This document shows positions 63,325 through 64,000 of a stretch of DNA of 64,000 bases, in pieces; positions within the stretch are counted from its first letter, which is position 1, and each line of letters begins with the position of its first letter. The translations under genes and the position numbers were made by a program. Where the stretch lies: contig NZ_PDCM01000001.1 of the NCBI RefSeq assembly GCF_008634025.1, forward strand, positions 2,105,501 through 2,169,500, written 5' to 3'. Under the pieces are notes generated by a model. It did no database searches. It saw nothing but the letters and a program-made list of their open reading frames with translations, and was not told the DNA's origin. This DNA is from Streptomyces albofaciens JCM 4342 (GTDB lineage Bacteria; Actinomycetota; Actinomycetes; Streptomycetales; Streptomycetaceae).

Positions 63325-64000
63325 ATGCCGAACGAGTACACCGGGCCCGTCGAGATTTCCGCGTCCGTCGCGGAAGCCAACCGGAAGGCCGCGGAGCGCC
63401 TCCGGGAAGGCGGCTCCCAGGACTTCGAGGAGGCGCAGCGGGGGCTGCTGGCACAGCCGGACGTACCGGCGATCCACTCCCGGACCGACAGCGGCAAGGC
63501 GGTGTGGAACTTCACCGCGTACGACTTCCTCACCGACGGCGACGAGCAGGCGCCCCCGACCGTCAGCCCGAGCCTGTGGCGGCAGGGGCGGCTCACCGCG
63601 GCGGCCGGACTGTTCCAGGTCACCTCCGGTGCGCGGGGGGCCGTCTACCAGGTGCGCGGGTACGACCTGTCCAACATGACGATCATCGAGAGTGACCAGG
63701 GGATCATCGTCATCGACCCGCTGGCCTGCTACGAGACCGCGCAGGCCGCCCTCGCGCTGTACCGCGACACCACCGGGAACCGGAACCCGGTCCGCGCGCT
63801 GGTCTACACCCACAGCCATGTCGACCACTTCGGCGGCGCCCGCGGCCTGTTCGCCGAGCGGAACGACGAAGTCCCCGCCGGCCTCCCGGTCCTCGCGCCC
63901 GACGGGTTCCTGGAGCACGCCGTCAGCGAGAACGTCTACGCGGGCCCGGCGATGCAGCGCCGCGCCGAGTACATGTACGCGGCGGAGCTGGACAAGGGCC
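63325..64000 (+). CDS. alkyl/aryl sulfatase, MBL fold, 3' end beyond window
   Basis: First 225 residues. ATG at 63325 with GGAGG. The metal-binding motif THSHVDHFGG (162-171) and the preceding GIIVIDPLACYETAQAALALYRD are typical of SdsA1/BDS1-type alkylsulfatases, which cleave primary or aryl sulfate esters such as SDS. The N-terminal helix region (EANRKAAERLREGG) also fits. No signal peptide is evident. The rest of the catalytic domain and the SCP2-like C-terminal domain lie outside the window. Confidence 0.87.
   Translation, partial: MPNEYTGPVEISASVAEANRKAAERLREGGSQDFEEAQRGLLAQPDVPAIHSRTDSGKAVWNFTAYDFLTDGDEQAPPTVSPSLWRQGRLTAAAGLFQVTSGARGAVYQVRGYDLSNMTIIESDQGIIVIDPLACYETAQAALALYRDTTGNRNPVRALVYTHSHVDHFGGARGLFAERNDEVPAGLPVLAPDGFLEHAVSENVYAGPAMQRRAEYMYAAELDKG

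Overview
The window is typical Streptomyces chromosome. GC is very high, GTG and TTG starts are common, operons are chained by ATGA/GTGA overlaps, TTA codons are rare, and there are several lineage markers: a SapB/AmfS-type class III lanthipeptide cluster, mycothiol-dependent-isomerase-fold proteins, F420-type oxidoreductases and DUF6230/DUF6114 proteins. No rRNA, tRNA, insertion sequence or CRISPR array was seen.

Layout. 0-5 kb: an ECF sigma factor diverging from a lone cytochrome oxidase subunit I gene, then a DUF6230/DUF6114 secreted/membrane operon. 5-8 kb: cyp125 and fadA5, divergent, both for steroid side-chain degradation. 8-10 kb: small housekeeping and hypothetical genes and a secreted lysozyme-fold protein. 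10.5-17 kb: a cobalamin-riboswitch-controlled ECF transporter operon that also encodes two secreted, membrane-anchored proteins. 17-20 kb: a metallo-beta-lactamase-fold hydrolase diverging from an aldehyde dehydrogenase plus 3Fe-4S ferredoxin. 20-27.5 kb: the AmfT/S/B/A/R (RamCSABR) lanthipeptide cluster. 27.6-32 kb: a kstR homologue diverging from a glycosyltransferase, methyltransferase and alpha-toroid operon. 32-37.5 kb: miscellaneous genes including an F420-type oxidoreductase and a cell-wall amidase. 37.9-41.5 kb: an SCP-x/Ltp-type thiolase, an MFS exporter and an SDR. 41.5-43.6 kb: arsenic resistance (acr3, arsR, arsI). 43.7-53.6 kb: gcvH, a 32-bp tandem repeat array, a NarL-type response regulator, then about 7 kb of accessory small proteins, a degenerate kinase and regulators, then a DesK-type histidine kinase. 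53.9-57 kb: a MaoC hydratase, alcohol dehydrogenase and hydroxyacyl-CoA dehydrogenase operon resembling mycobacterial ChsH3 and Hsd4A. 57-64 kb: a DinB/MDMPI-fold protein, a Nif3, zinc-ribbon and RNase H/phosphatase operon, and a truncated alkylsulfatase.

The main theme is a dispersed steroid side-chain catabolic regulon. A KstR homologue is encoded in the window. Matches to the KstR operator TnnAACnnGTTnnA, three perfect and two with one mismatch, lie before fadA5/cyp125, the hydrolase/aldehyde dehydrogenase pair, the glycosyltransferase operon, the Ltp-type thiolase and the MaoC operon. Four of these five regions, plus the F420 oxidoreductase promoter, also carry a second 15-bp palindrome of the form CTGACGGGCCGTCAG. 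I cannot assign it to a known regulator, and it is the most novel signal here. A second theme is vitamin B12 uptake: the riboswitch, an ECF transporter and a secreted alpha/alpha-toroid protein together suggest a transcobalamin-like bacterial B12 capture system.
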